This document shows positions 35,637-43,556 of a DNA stretch of 64,000 nucleotides, piece after piece. Origin of the DNA: an uncultured Anaeroplasmataceae bacterium (GTDB lineage: Bacteria > Bacillota_I > Bacilli_A > Acholeplasmatales > Anaeroplasmataceae); NCBI GenBank assembly GCA_944325035.1, contig CALUYM010000003.1, positions 96,543 to 160,542 on the forward strand, read 5' to 3'. How positions within the stretch are numbered: position 1 is the stretch's first letter; each line of letters opens with the position of its first letter. Under the pieces are notes generated by a model. It worked only from the letters and a program-made list of their open reading frames with translations, searched no databases and had not been told where the DNA came from. Position numbers and translations under genes: made by a program.

Positions 35637-36620
35637 ATGAAAAAATCAAGAATGATAAAAATTAATATTATTCTACTTATGGCAGTGATAGCACTGATAT
35701 CGGTGATTATCAGTATATCTATTGGAACTATAAAGTTTAGCATTAGCGATGTTTTTAAAGGTTTATTCATTGATGATAATTCAATTAGAAGAATTATTAT
35801 TTTCAATACTAGACTACCACGTGTTTTAGTTGCAAGCTGTGTAGGAGTTGCTCTTTCGTTATCTGGATGTATCCTACAAGGTGTGATGAAAAATAATTTA
35901 GCATCACCATCTACAATTGGTGTAACAAGTGGAGCTAGCTTTGTGGGATATCTAACTTTAGTTGTATTTCCAAGCTTATCGTATTTATTACCGATAGGCT
36001 CAATCTTAGGAGCATTCTTTACAACGATGTTTATTTATTTATTAGCCTATCAAAAAGGAGTTAGTCCTGTTAAAATGATTCTATCTGGACTTGCTGTTTC
36101 TGCTTTATTCGGTGCATTTAACGATTTGATAAAAACATTTTTTGCTCAAGATTTAGGGAATGTTTCTAGCTTTTTAGTTGGTAGTTTAAATGGAACAACT
36201 TGGAAAAGTTTTTGGCTTATACTACCTTATATAATTATAGGTCTAACCTTTTGTTTATTTATTCCAGTTAAGATGAATATTTTAATGCTTGGTGATGAAT
36301 CGGCTCGTTCATTAGGACTTAGGATAGAATTATTTAGGTTTGTTTTAATTATTATCTCTTCATTATTAGCTGGAAGTGCTATTGCTGTAGCTGGCTTAAT
36401 TAGTTTTGTTGGTTTAATTGTCCCCCACATTGCACGGCTACTAGTAGGTTCAGATTATAAGTATCTTTTTCCAGCATCTGTTTTTTTAAGTGTTTCTTTA
36501 ATGGTTATTTGTGATACAATAGGTAGACTTATTATGCCACCAGGAGAAGTAGCAGTCAGTATTATCCTAGCCTTTATCGGTGCTCCGTTCTTTTTGTTTT
36601 TATTGAGGTCAAAAAAATAA
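35637..36620 (+). CDS. FecCD-type ABC transporter permease (siderophore/heme/cobalamin)
   Basis: A 327-residue membrane permease with about nine or ten helices. Family signatures: RLPRVLVASCVGVALSLSG near the N-terminus, PSTIGVTSGASF, and GLISFVGLIVPHIARLLVG followed by GEVAVSIILAFIGAPFFLF, which includes the ATPase-contact loop. The family imports iron-siderophores, heme or vitamin B12. It is the first gene of a three-gene importer, overlapping the ATPase gene by one base. No Fur-like box was recognised upstream. Confidence 0.93.
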   Translation: MKKSRMIKINIILLMAVIALISVIISISIGTIKFSISDVFKGLFIDDNSIRRIIIFNTRLPRVLVASCVGVALSLSGCILQGVMKNNLASPSTIGVTSGASFVGYLTLVVFPSLSYLLPIGSILGAFFTTMFIYLLAYQKGVSPVKMILSGLAVSALFGAFNDLIKTFFAQDLGNVSSFLVGSLNGTTWKSFWLILPYIIIGLTFCLFIPVKMNILMLGDESARSLGLRIELFRFVLIIISSLLAGSAIAVAGLISFVGLIVPHIARLLVGSDYKYLFPASVFLSVSLMVICDTIGRLIMPPGEVAVSIILAFIGAPFFLFLLRSKK

Positions 36621-37405
36621 TGTATTATGGTTTGAAAGATGTAAATTTATCATATGGCAAGAAAAAAATTCTTAATAATTTCACACTAGAATTTGAAAAA
36701 GGATTAATTACAGCTTTAGTTGGTAAAAATGGTTCTGGAAAATCAACTATTTTAAAAGCTTTAGTTGGGAGTTTAAAACCAGAATCAGGAGATATTATTT
36801 TAGAAGATGTTTCCTTTCATAATTACAAAAGAAAAGATATTGCTCGCAAAATTGGATATCTTCCGCAATCTCAAGAAGTAATTAATGATATCGATGTTTA
36901 CACATTAGTTTCATATGGTAGATACCCATATAAAAATTTAGGTTTTAATTTAAACGCAGAAGATAAAAAGAAAATAGATGAAGCATTAGTGTTGGTTGGA
37001 CTAAAAGATAAAGAATATGAGTCACTAAAAAATCTATCTGGAGGAGAGAGACAAAGAGCGTGGCTGGGTATGATTTTAGTTCAAGAAGCCAAAATTCTAA
37101 TTTTAGACGAACCTACAACTTACTTAGATATCACATATCAAATTGAAGTTTTAGAACTTATTAAAAAATTAAAAGAAGAATATGGATTAACGATAATTCT
37201 TGTTCTACATGATTTAAATTTAACTGCGCGATATGCAGATAAAGTTGTCATGATGAAAGATGGAATGAAAAAGTATGAGGGTAATATTCGCGAAATTTTA
37301 AACCATAAAAATCTATATGAGATATTTGAAATTTCAATGCAAATTCTTGAAGATGAAATCAATCATGTACCGTATTTCATTCCAATGAAGGAAGATGTAA
37401 AATGA
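36620..37405 (+). CDS. FecE/FhuC-type ABC transporter ATPase
   Basis: A 261-residue ABC ATPase: Walker A VGKNGSGKST, Q-loop IGYLPQSQE, signature NLSGGERQRAW, Walker B ILILDEPTTYLD and H-loop VLHDLN. The subfamily fits iron-complex importers (FhuC/FecE/BtuD). It overlaps the permease by one base and the binding-protein gene by four. Confidence 0.95.
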   Translation: MYYGLKDVNLSYGKKKILNNFTLEFEKGLITALVGKNGSGKSTILKALVGSLKPESGDIILEDVSFHNYKRKDIARKIGYLPQSQEVINDIDVYTLVSYGRYPYKNLGFNLNAEDKKKIDEALVLVGLKDKEYESLKNLSGGERQRAWLGMILVQEAKILILDEPTTYLDITYQIEVLELIKKLKEEYGLTIILVLHDLNLTARYADKVVMMKDGMKKYEGNIREILNHKNLYEIFEISMQILEDEINHVPYFIPMKEDVK

Positions 37406-38445
37406 AAAAAATAAAATATTTAATCATTATATTTTTAGCTATTATTAATTTTAATCTTATGGGTTGTATAAATGATAATAGTAACAAAGCTAATGATGAA
37501 ACTAGTTTAAAAAGTAAATTTTTAGAAAAAGCTGACCAGGTCACAATTAACAACGATATAATAAATTTTAACGATGGTGTTGGTCAAAATTTGAGCTTAA
37601 GAAAAAATTTTAAAAGAGTTATCAGTTTATACTCTAGTTTTACCACTTTGTGGTATGAGGCTAATGGAACTTTAGTAGGAACTGTTGGTGGTAGTAGTGC
37701 AATTGAGTTATATAAAGAATATATCGGATATGATATAACTGAGTCTGAGGTTCCGGTTTTGACAACGAACTCCAATGCTAGCAAATGGAGTTTAGAAACA
37801 ATTCTTGCTAGTAATCCTGACTTAATAATTTGTTCTACGGCTATGAATGGCTATAAAACAATTAAAGAACCAGCTCAAGCACTAGAAATTCCGGTGATTG
37901 TCGTTGATTATGAAAATTTTGCCGATTATTTAAAATGGTTTAAAGTGTTTTCTTTTTTAACTGATAATGAAAGACTTTGGCAAGAAATTGCGCTTAAAGC
38001 ATTAGATGAAGTGACTGATATCATTTTCAAAACAAAAGAATTTGAACCAGTTAAAGTAATATCACTATTTTCCGGTCCTGTGTCTATACTTGCTAATACT
38101 AGTAATACTTTAATGGGGGCTATGATTGAGGAACTTGGAGCAATAAATATTGTTAGTATGTGGAATAATCCAAGTAATGCTAGTCGATTAGAATTGAATT
38201 TAGAGGCTTTAGTTGTAAATCAACCGAAAAAAATTCTTGTAGCGTGCCATTCGTCAGAAGAACTGGCCAAAAAATATATTGAACAAAACTATGGGAACAA
38301 CGAATTATGGAATTATTTAGATGCAGTAAAAAATAATCAGGTTTTTTATCTACCAAAACAATTATTTCATAATAAACCAAATCATCGTTTTGTAGATAGT
38401 TATAAGATGCTAGCTAGTGTTTTATACCCAGAATATAAATTTTAG
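37402..38445 (+). CDS. Substrate-binding lipoprotein of the FecCD-type importer
   Basis: A 347-residue lipoprotein: signal helix with lipobox NLMGC (Cys at about 22), then a class III (PeriBP/BtuF-like) binding fold. KRVISLYSSFTTLWYEA, SLETILASNPDLIICST and LNLEALVVNQPKKILV are typical positions of this fold. The ligand cannot be read from sequence; iron chelates, heme or corrinoids are candidates. Its place after permease and ATPase is less common than binding-protein-first order. It overlaps the ATPase gene (ATGA). Confidence 0.88.
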   Translation: MKKIKYLIIIFLAIINFNLMGCINDNSNKANDETSLKSKFLEKADQVTINNDIINFNDGVGQNLSLRKNFKRVISLYSSFTTLWYEANGTLVGTVGGSSAIELYKEYIGYDITESEVPVLTTNSNASKWSLETILASNPDLIICSTAMNGYKTIKEPAQALEIPVIVVDYENFADYLKWFKVFSFLTDNERLWQEIALKALDEVTDIIFKTKEFEPVKVISLFSGPVSILANTSNTLMGAMIEELGAINIVSMWNNPSNASRLELNLEALVVNQPKKILVACHSSEELAKKYIEQNYGNNELWNYLDAVKNNQVFYLPKQLFHNKPNHRFVDSYKMLASVLYPEYKF

Positions 38446-38454
38446 GAGTAATAT

Positions 38455-39291
38455 ATGTTTAAAATAGGATGTCATTTATCAATTAGTAAAGGTTTAACTG
38501 CTGCAGCTAAGGATATTGTTAAAATAAAAGGAAATACATTCCAGTACTTTAGTAGAAATCCCCAAGGATTTAAAGCAAGAGAATGGAATCAAAAAGATTT
38601 TGATGATTTTTTATCATTTTCAAAAGAACATAACTTATATCGTCCGTTAGTTCATGCACCATACACTCTTAATTGTTGTAGCTCTAAACCAGAAGTAAGA
38701 GAATTAGCTGAAAAAATTTTAAAAGATGATATTGAAAGATTAGAAAATTTTGATGATGCATTATATAATTTTCATCCAGGAGCTCATACAGGGCAAGGTG
38801 TTGAAAAAGGAATAGAATTAATAGCTCAAACATTAAATCGAATTGTTAATCCGAATCAAAAAACTACGATTTTACTTGAATTAATGTCAGGTAAAGGAAG
38901 TGACTTAGGACGAACTTTTGAAGAAATTAAAAAAATTCTTGATTTATTAGATTATAAAGAAAAATATGGTGTATGTTTAGATACTTGTCATGTTTTTAGT
39001 GCTGGATATGATATTGTCAATGATTTAGATGGTGTTTTAGATGAATTTGATCGAATTATAGGATTAGATAAGTTGATGGCAATCCATTTAAATGATTCAT
39101 TAATGCCATTTAAGAGCTTTAAAGATCGACATGCAGCATTAGGAGAGGGACAAATTGGTCTAGATGCAATTGTTAGGATTATAAATCATCCTAAACTTAG
39201 ACATCTACCATTCTATTTAGAAACACCACATGATTCGTTAGATGGTTATGAAAAAGAAATTGAGATGTTAAAAAGCTTATATCAAGATTAA
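38455..39291 (+). CDS. nfo: Endonuclease IV (AP endonuclease)
   Basis: Cuts DNA at abasic sites during base-excision repair. A 278-residue TIM-barrel with family motifs: IGCHLSISKG at the start, VHAPYTLNCCS, NFHPGAHTG, CLDTCHVFSAGYD and HLNDSLMPF followed by DRHAALGEGQIG, which supply the three zinc ions. It begins nine bases after the binding-protein gene, so it may be co-transcribed, possibly as an oxidative-damage partner of an iron importer. Confidence 0.95.
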   Translation: MFKIGCHLSISKGLTAAAKDIVKIKGNTFQYFSRNPQGFKAREWNQKDFDDFLSFSKEHNLYRPLVHAPYTLNCCSSKPEVRELAEKILKDDIERLENFDDALYNFHPGAHTGQGVEKGIELIAQTLNRIVNPNQKTTILLELMSGKGSDLGRTFEEIKKILDLLDYKEKYGVCLDTCHVFSAGYDIVNDLDGVLDEFDRIIGLDKLMAIHLNDSLMPFKSFKDRHAALGEGQIGLDAIVRIINHPKLRHLPFYLETPHDSLDGYEKEIEMLKSLYQD

Positions 39292-39306
39292 GAAAGAAGG
39301 AATAAT

Positions 39307-40839
39307 ATGACTTTAGAGATTAAAGAAAGAATTTTAAAAGAAATTGATGAATTTGAATTAACTGCACAAAAATTTTTAAATAAAGAGATTAATGTTAAAG
39401 AATTCAAAGGTTATAGTGGTGGTTTTGGTTCTTATGCTGAACGTGGTGGCGAGACATTTATGTTGCGTCTTAGAATGAATCAAGGAATTGTTACAAAAGA
39501 CAAATTAGCTTTTGTTAGTGAAGTAATTAAAAAGTTTGGAATTGAACATATTCACTTTACGACATGTCAAACAATTCAACTTCATAATCTGAACTTAGAA
39601 GAAGTTGTATATATTATGAAAAATGCTTTAGAACATGACATTATTTGCCGTGGAGGTGGAGGAGACTATCCTCGTAATGTTATGACAACGCCACTTTCTG
39701 GATTGAGTCAAGATGAAACATTTGATGTTCTTCCTTATGCTAAGGCAACTAGTGAATATCTAGTGTCAGTGATGTTTGATTTTAAATTGCCACGAAAATT
39801 AAAAGTAGCATTCTCTAATGACAATAAGGATGAAGTTCATGCTGCATTTCGTGATTTAGGATTTATAGCTAAAGACAATGCGAAGTTTGATGTTTATTGC
39901 GCAGGTGGACTTGGCATGAATCCAAAATTAGGAGTTAAGGTTTTAGAAGACTTAGAACCAAATCGAGTTTTATATGCTGTAAAAGCGATGATTGATACTT
40001 TCTTAGAAAATGGAAACTATCAAAACCGTTCAAAAGCTCGCAGTCGTTATATGCAAGATACACTAGGAATTAATGGTTTAGTAGAAGTATTTAATCAAAA
40101 GTTTAATAGTATTCAAGAGGATTTAATGCTTAATTTTGATGAACCTATGATTTATAATAAGAAAGAAGTTTATTCTGGTGATTGGCGTGTAATTCCACAA
40201 AAGCAAGATGGTTTTTATACAGTAGTTATTCATCCTATTGTTGGTGATGTTACACCTTTAGAATTTTTGACTTTAAATGAAATTATAGATGATGATTTAG
40301 CGAGTGAATTAAGAATAGGACCAGAACAAACTATTTATTTAACCAATGTAGAAGAAGCTAATTTAGAAGAAGTTTTAGCTAAAACTGATTTTGGAGCTCA
40401 TACTATTTTTGAAACAAGTGTATCATGTGTTGGAGCAACTGTCTGTCAAGTAGGAATTAGAGATTCTAAAAATACTTTGGGAAGTGCAATTGAGAAATTA
40501 GCAGATAAAAACTACTCATTTAACACATTACCACGTATTCATATTTCTGGTTGTCCGTCTAGTTGTGGTACAAATCAAATTGGTCGAATTGGTTTCCAAG
40601 GTAGTACTAAGATAATTGATTTAAAACCACATGCGGCTTTTCAAATGACTTTTGATGGAAATGATAGGCTGCATGAGGCCAAATTTGGAAAAGTGCTAGG
40701 AGTTATTTTGGCTGATGAAATTGTCAATTTTTTAGGTGAACTGGGAGATATGGTTGAAGAATCTAAAATGGGATTTGATGAGTGGGTAGATATAAATCAG
40801 TCTAAATTCTTTAGTTTAGTTGAAAAATATGTAGGTTAA
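39307..40839 (+). CDS. Siroheme/4Fe-4S nitrite-sulfite reductase-type protein
   Basis: A 510-residue protein of the nitrite/sulfite reductase hemoprotein family. Two ferredoxin-like half-domains and two siroheme domains are recognisable; GGGGDYPRNVMTTPLSG lies in the first, and the cluster Cys pattern C-x5-C...C-x3-C appears as SCVGATVC and ISGCPSSCGTNQIGR. It should carry a coupled siroheme and 4Fe-4S cluster for six-electron reduction of nitrite or sulfite. No siroheme synthesis gene or flavoprotein subunit is in the window, so substrate and electron donor are unknown. Start site AAGAAGGAATAAT. Confidence 0.9.
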   Translation: MTLEIKERILKEIDEFELTAQKFLNKEINVKEFKGYSGGFGSYAERGGETFMLRLRMNQGIVTKDKLAFVSEVIKKFGIEHIHFTTCQTIQLHNLNLEEVVYIMKNALEHDIICRGGGGDYPRNVMTTPLSGLSQDETFDVLPYAKATSEYLVSVMFDFKLPRKLKVAFSNDNKDEVHAAFRDLGFIAKDNAKFDVYCAGGLGMNPKLGVKVLEDLEPNRVLYAVKAMIDTFLENGNYQNRSKARSRYMQDTLGINGLVEVFNQKFNSIQEDLMLNFDEPMIYNKKEVYSGDWRVIPQKQDGFYTVVIHPIVGDVTPLEFLTLNEIIDDDLASELRIGPEQTIYLTNVEEANLEEVLAKTDFGAHTIFETSVSCVGATVCQVGIRDSKNTLGSAIEKLADKNYSFNTLPRIHISGCPSSCGTNQIGRIGFQGSTKIIDLKPHAAFQMTFDGNDRLHEAKFGKVLGVILADEIVNFLGELGDMVEESKMGFDEWVDINQSKFFSLVEKYVG

Positions 40840-40890
40840 TTTAAAACTGATTTAAGTTCATATAGTTAAAAATATAGTATTATGATATTT

Positions 40891-40921
40891 AGACTTTCGC
40901 ATTAAGTGAAGGTCTTTTTTC
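40891..40921 (+). terminator. Intrinsic terminator after the siroheme reductase
   Basis: AGACTTTCGC and GTGAAGGTCT form a 10-bp stem with a 5-nt loop and then six T residues. Confidence 0.88.
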
Positions 40922-41088
40922 ACTATTAGAAGTAAATAGTCATAAATAATAAACAAGGTAAATATTTATAAAATATATAGACTTCATTTTAAGTTTTATC
41001 TTATAGAAGTTAAATTATATTTTATTTATCAATTTAATAAAATAGTGTATAATGGTATTAAAACTATAATTATACGGAGAAGTGTATT

Positions 41089-41901
41089 ATGAGTCAAAAA
41101 GATGATTTAATAAAAAAAATGGAAGAATTAGAAAGAGAAGGAAGATTTAATGAACATTTAACTTCACCTTCATTTGGTAATTTGATTCCTGTTGATAAAA
41201 ACTATCGTTATATTCATAAAGGATTTAAGCAAACAGCTAAAGATATACTTGTAAGAATTTTTATTGAAACTCCATTTCGTTTTTGGTGGAGTCATTGGTT
41301 TGCTCGTCAAAAGACAATCGGAAGAGAAAATATTAAAGGGATTAAACATGCTGTTGTTGTATCTAATCATTGTAATATTTTTGATTGTGGCGCTAATATT
41401 ACTGCATTTAGAGGTAAAAAGTTATATCCAGTTGCAGCTAGTTTTAATAATTTTACTGGACTGCTAGGAGATATAATGCGAGCAGGTAGAATGTTACCAC
41501 TAGGTGAAAATACAGATGCTATGAAAAATTTTAATTTAGCTATCAAAGAAGTTCTTACTAAAAAAGGTTATGTTTTATTCTATCCAGAACAAGCACTATG
41601 GTGGTATTATAAAAAACCACGTCCATTTATGAACGGTGCGTTTCATTATGCAGTAAAGCATAAAGTTCCTGTCATACCTAGCTTTATTACGTTTAAAGAC
41701 CGTAAAAAAGTAGATAAAGATGGATTCAAATATCAAAAATTTATAGTGAATATTTTAGAACCAATTTATCCTGATCCAAATTTAAATAATCGCGAAAATG
41801 TGGAAATGATGAAACAAAAAGCATATGATGCGATGAAGAAAAAATATGAAGAGTTCTATGGTATTCCACTAACTTATTTAGGTGAGGAAGAAAAAAACTA
41901 A
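41089..41901 (+). CDS. 1-acyl-glycerol-3-phosphate acyltransferase (PlsC family)
   Basis: A 270-residue acyltransferase of phospholipid synthesis. The catalytic HX4D box is NHCNIFD, followed by ARMLPLGENTDAM and FYPEQALWWYYKKPRPFMNGAF (shown here as two pieces: FYPEQALWW and KKPRPFMNGAF), the latter holding substrate-binding EGxR-like residues. A short charged N-terminal segment precedes it. The acyl acceptor may be lysophosphatidic acid; the exact branch cannot be proved. It is monocistronic, with TATAAT at about 41049 and a CGGAGAAG ribosome site. Confidence 0.85.
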   Translation: MSQKDDLIKKMEELEREGRFNEHLTSPSFGNLIPVDKNYRYIHKGFKQTAKDILVRIFIETPFRFWWSHWFARQKTIGRENIKGIKHAVVVSNHCNIFDCGANITAFRGKKLYPVAASFNNFTGLLGDIMRAGRMLPLGENTDAMKNFNLAIKEVLTKKGYVLFYPEQALWWYYKKPRPFMNGAFHYAVKHKVPVIPSFITFKDRKKVDKDGFKYQKFIVNILEPIYPDPNLNNRENVEMMKQKAYDAMKKKYEEFYGIPLTYLGEEEKN

Positions 41902-42125
41902 AATTTAAATCTTGTCTTTAAATTAGCTCTATTAAATATAAATTATAAACGTAATTTAATTAACGTTATCTAATGAGATGCTTATATTTAGATAAAAATT
42001 TTACACATTTAATTATAAATAAGAGATTTTTGCGATTGAATTAACTAATTCATAAGTGAAATTTTACTTTTATAAACAATGAGATTAATGTTATAAAATC
42101 AAGATAAAAAACTTTACTATTTTAT
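41902..42125 (+). other. AT-rich intergenic stretch without recognised features
   Basis: Between the acyltransferase gene and the rplM promoter I see no open frame, convincing hairpin or promoter. The whole gene-free gap to rplM is 332 bases, of which the last 108 hold the rplM promoter and leader. Confidence 0.6.
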
Positions 42126-42154
42126 TTGACTTTTCCAGTGAATTATAGTAAGAT
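42126..42154 (+). promoter_or_regulatory. Sigma-A type promoter of rplM-rpsI
   Basis: TTGACT (42126-42131), 17-bp spacer, TAAGAT (42149-42154). Confidence 0.7.
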
Positions 42155-42191
42155 ATCTAAGGTACATTTTTTATTATTAATCCACAATTGC

Positions 42192-42212
42192 CCTTAAATA
42201 AAATTAAGGAAA
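42192..42212 (+). promoter_or_regulatory. Hairpin in the rplM 5' leader
   Basis: CCTTAA and TTAAGG flank ATAAAA shortly before the AAGGAGG site of rplM. Ribosomal protein L13 operons of Bacillota often have structured autoregulatory leaders; this short hairpin could be part of one, but it is too small to assign. Confidence 0.3.
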
Positions 42213-42233
42213 ATTATTAAGGAGGACAAAACA

Positions 42234-42668
42234 ATGAATACTTTTATGGCAACTAATGAAACTGTAAAACATAATTGGTATGTTGTAGACGCTAATGGTT
42301 TAACATTAGGTCGCTTAGCTACTCAAGTAGCTGTACTTTTAAGAGGTAAGCACAAGGCAATTTATACGCCAAACATCGACTGTGGAGATAACGTAATCGT
42401 TATTAATGCAGACAAAATCAAATTAACTGGAAACAAATGGTCAGATAAATTATATCGTCATCACTCTGGTTACAATGGTGGTTTAACTACACTTTCTGCT
42501 CAAGAAGTAATGGCTAAATTCCCAACTAGAATGGTAGAATATGCTATCAAGGGTATGATCCCTCATACTAAGTTAGGTGACGTTCAAAGAGGTCACTTAT
42601 ACGTATATGCTGGTAGTGAGCATCCACATGCGGCTCAAAAACCAGTTGAATTTAAGGTAAAGGCATAA
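42234..42668 (+). CDS. rplM: 50S ribosomal protein L13
   Basis: A 144-residue ribosomal protein: the family start pattern MNTFMATNETVKHNWYVVDA, then GRLATQVAVLLRGKHK, NIDCGDNVIVINADK and MIPHTKLG. Length and all blocks are standard. Strong AAGGAGG site. First gene of the universally conserved rplM-rpsI pair. Confidence 0.98.
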   Translation: MNTFMATNETVKHNWYVVDANGLTLGRLATQVAVLLRGKHKAIYTPNIDCGDNVIVINADKIKLTGNKWSDKLYRHHSGYNGGLTTLSAQEVMAKFPTRMVEYAIKGMIPHTKLGDVQRGHLYVYAGSEHPHAAQKPVEFKVKA

Positions 42669-42682
42669 GGAGGATATAAAAC

Positions 42683-43078
42683 ATGGCTAATAAAGTTCAA
42701 TATCTAGCAACAGGACGTCGTAAGAGCGCAGTTGCCCGCGTTGTTTTACAAGCAGGTAATGGTACAATTACAATTAACGGACGTGGTTTTGAAGATTATA
42801 TTCCTTCAGCTTCAGTGCGTTTAGATGTTCTTCAACCACTTGAAATTACAGAAAGCTTAGACAAATTTGATATTTCAGTTAACGTTTGCGGTGGTGGAAT
42901 CACTGGTCAAGCAGGCGCAATCCGTTTAGGTATTACTCGTGCATTAATGTTAGTTAACCCTGACTTACGTGCAAGCTTAAAACCAGCTGGTCTTTGTACT
43001 CGTGACCCACGTGCTAAAGAACGTAAGAAATACGGTCTTAAGAAAGCTCGTCGTGCACCTCAATTCTCTAAACGTTAA
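42683..43078 (+). CDS. rpsI: 30S ribosomal protein S9
   Basis: A 131-residue ribosomal protein with [10 protein letters not shown] near the start, [19 protein letters not shown] in the middle, and the basic C-terminal tail [17 protein letters not shown] that reaches the P site. AAGGAGG precedes the ATG, 14 bases after rplM. Confidence 0.98.
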   Translation: MANKVQYLATGRRKSAVARVVLQAGNGTITINGRGFEDYIPSASVRLDVLQPLEITESLDKFDISVNVCGGGITGQAGAIRLGITRALMLVNPDLRASLKPAGLCTRDPRAKERKKYGLKKARRAPQFSKR

Positions 43079-43121
43079 TTACAGTTTTTTAAAACCAAAT
43101 TATTCAGTTTTGCTATTAAAC

Positions 43122-43158
43122 AAAAAGTATCTAGTACTAAAGTATTTAGATACTTTTT
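43122..43158 (+). terminator. Intrinsic terminator after rpsI
   Basis: AAAAAGTATCTA and TAGATACTTTTT form a strong stem with a 13-nt loop and T tail. Confidence 0.9.
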
Positions 43159-43408
43159 CTATCTTTAAAATCTTTAGTGTGGAGAAGTATAGACAGTGTA
43201 AAATTATTTGTGTTAATTAATATAGCTAATATGACAAGGCAGTTTACGTATAAATAAAAAATTAGTTAATTATAATTAATCTTTTCATTCAACTGTTAAT
43301 ATAATGATGGTATCAACACAGAAATCTTTTTAATATTTCTTTATATATCATTAAAAAAAGACTAATAAAATATAAAAAAAATATATTATCAATTTTTTTA
43401 AAAAAATA
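43159..43408 (+). other. AT-rich intergenic stretch without recognised features
   Basis: Between the rpsI terminator and the cyclase promoter (43409) I see no gene, hairpin or repeat. The whole gap from rpsI to the upstream ORF at 43500 is about 420 bases. Confidence 0.6.
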
Positions 43409-43438
43409 TTGACAAAAATTGTAAGCTTATTATATACT
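43409..43438 (+). promoter_or_regulatory. Sigma-A type promoter of the diguanylate cyclase operon
   Basis: Perfect TTGACA (43409-43414), 18-bp spacer, TATACT (43433-43438). Confidence 0.75.
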
Positions 43439-43499
43439 TGAGTGAAAAGATTTTTAATCCGTTAAATTTATTATAAAATTATGATAAATGGAGGTCACT

Positions 43500-43556
43500 A
43501 TGAAATCTAAAATTTGTAAATTTTTTGACCATTTTGCCGGGGGGGGGGTAAAATGA
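43500..43556 (+). CDS. 18-codon upstream ORF ending in a G10 tract
   Basis: ATG at 43500 has a perfect GGAGG five bases upstream (43490-43494), far better than any site for the next gene. It encodes MKSKICKFFDHFAGGGVK and stops at TGA (43554-43556), overlapping the cyclase ATG (43553) as ATGA. Codons 14-16 and the first base of codon 17 are a run of ten G residues (43539-43548). It is either a coupling leader peptide, or the true N-terminus of the cyclase when the tract is one base longer or two shorter. Confidence 0.6.
   Translation: MKSKICKFFDHFAGGGVK
43539..43548 (+). repeat. G10 homopolymer tract (possible phase-variation switch)
   Basis: Ten consecutive G in a roughly 30% GC genome, ending four bases before the diguanylate cyclase ATG. 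Eleven or eight G would fuse the upstream ORF in frame to the cyclase; nine would end it at a TAA just before the ATG. Confidence 0.75.
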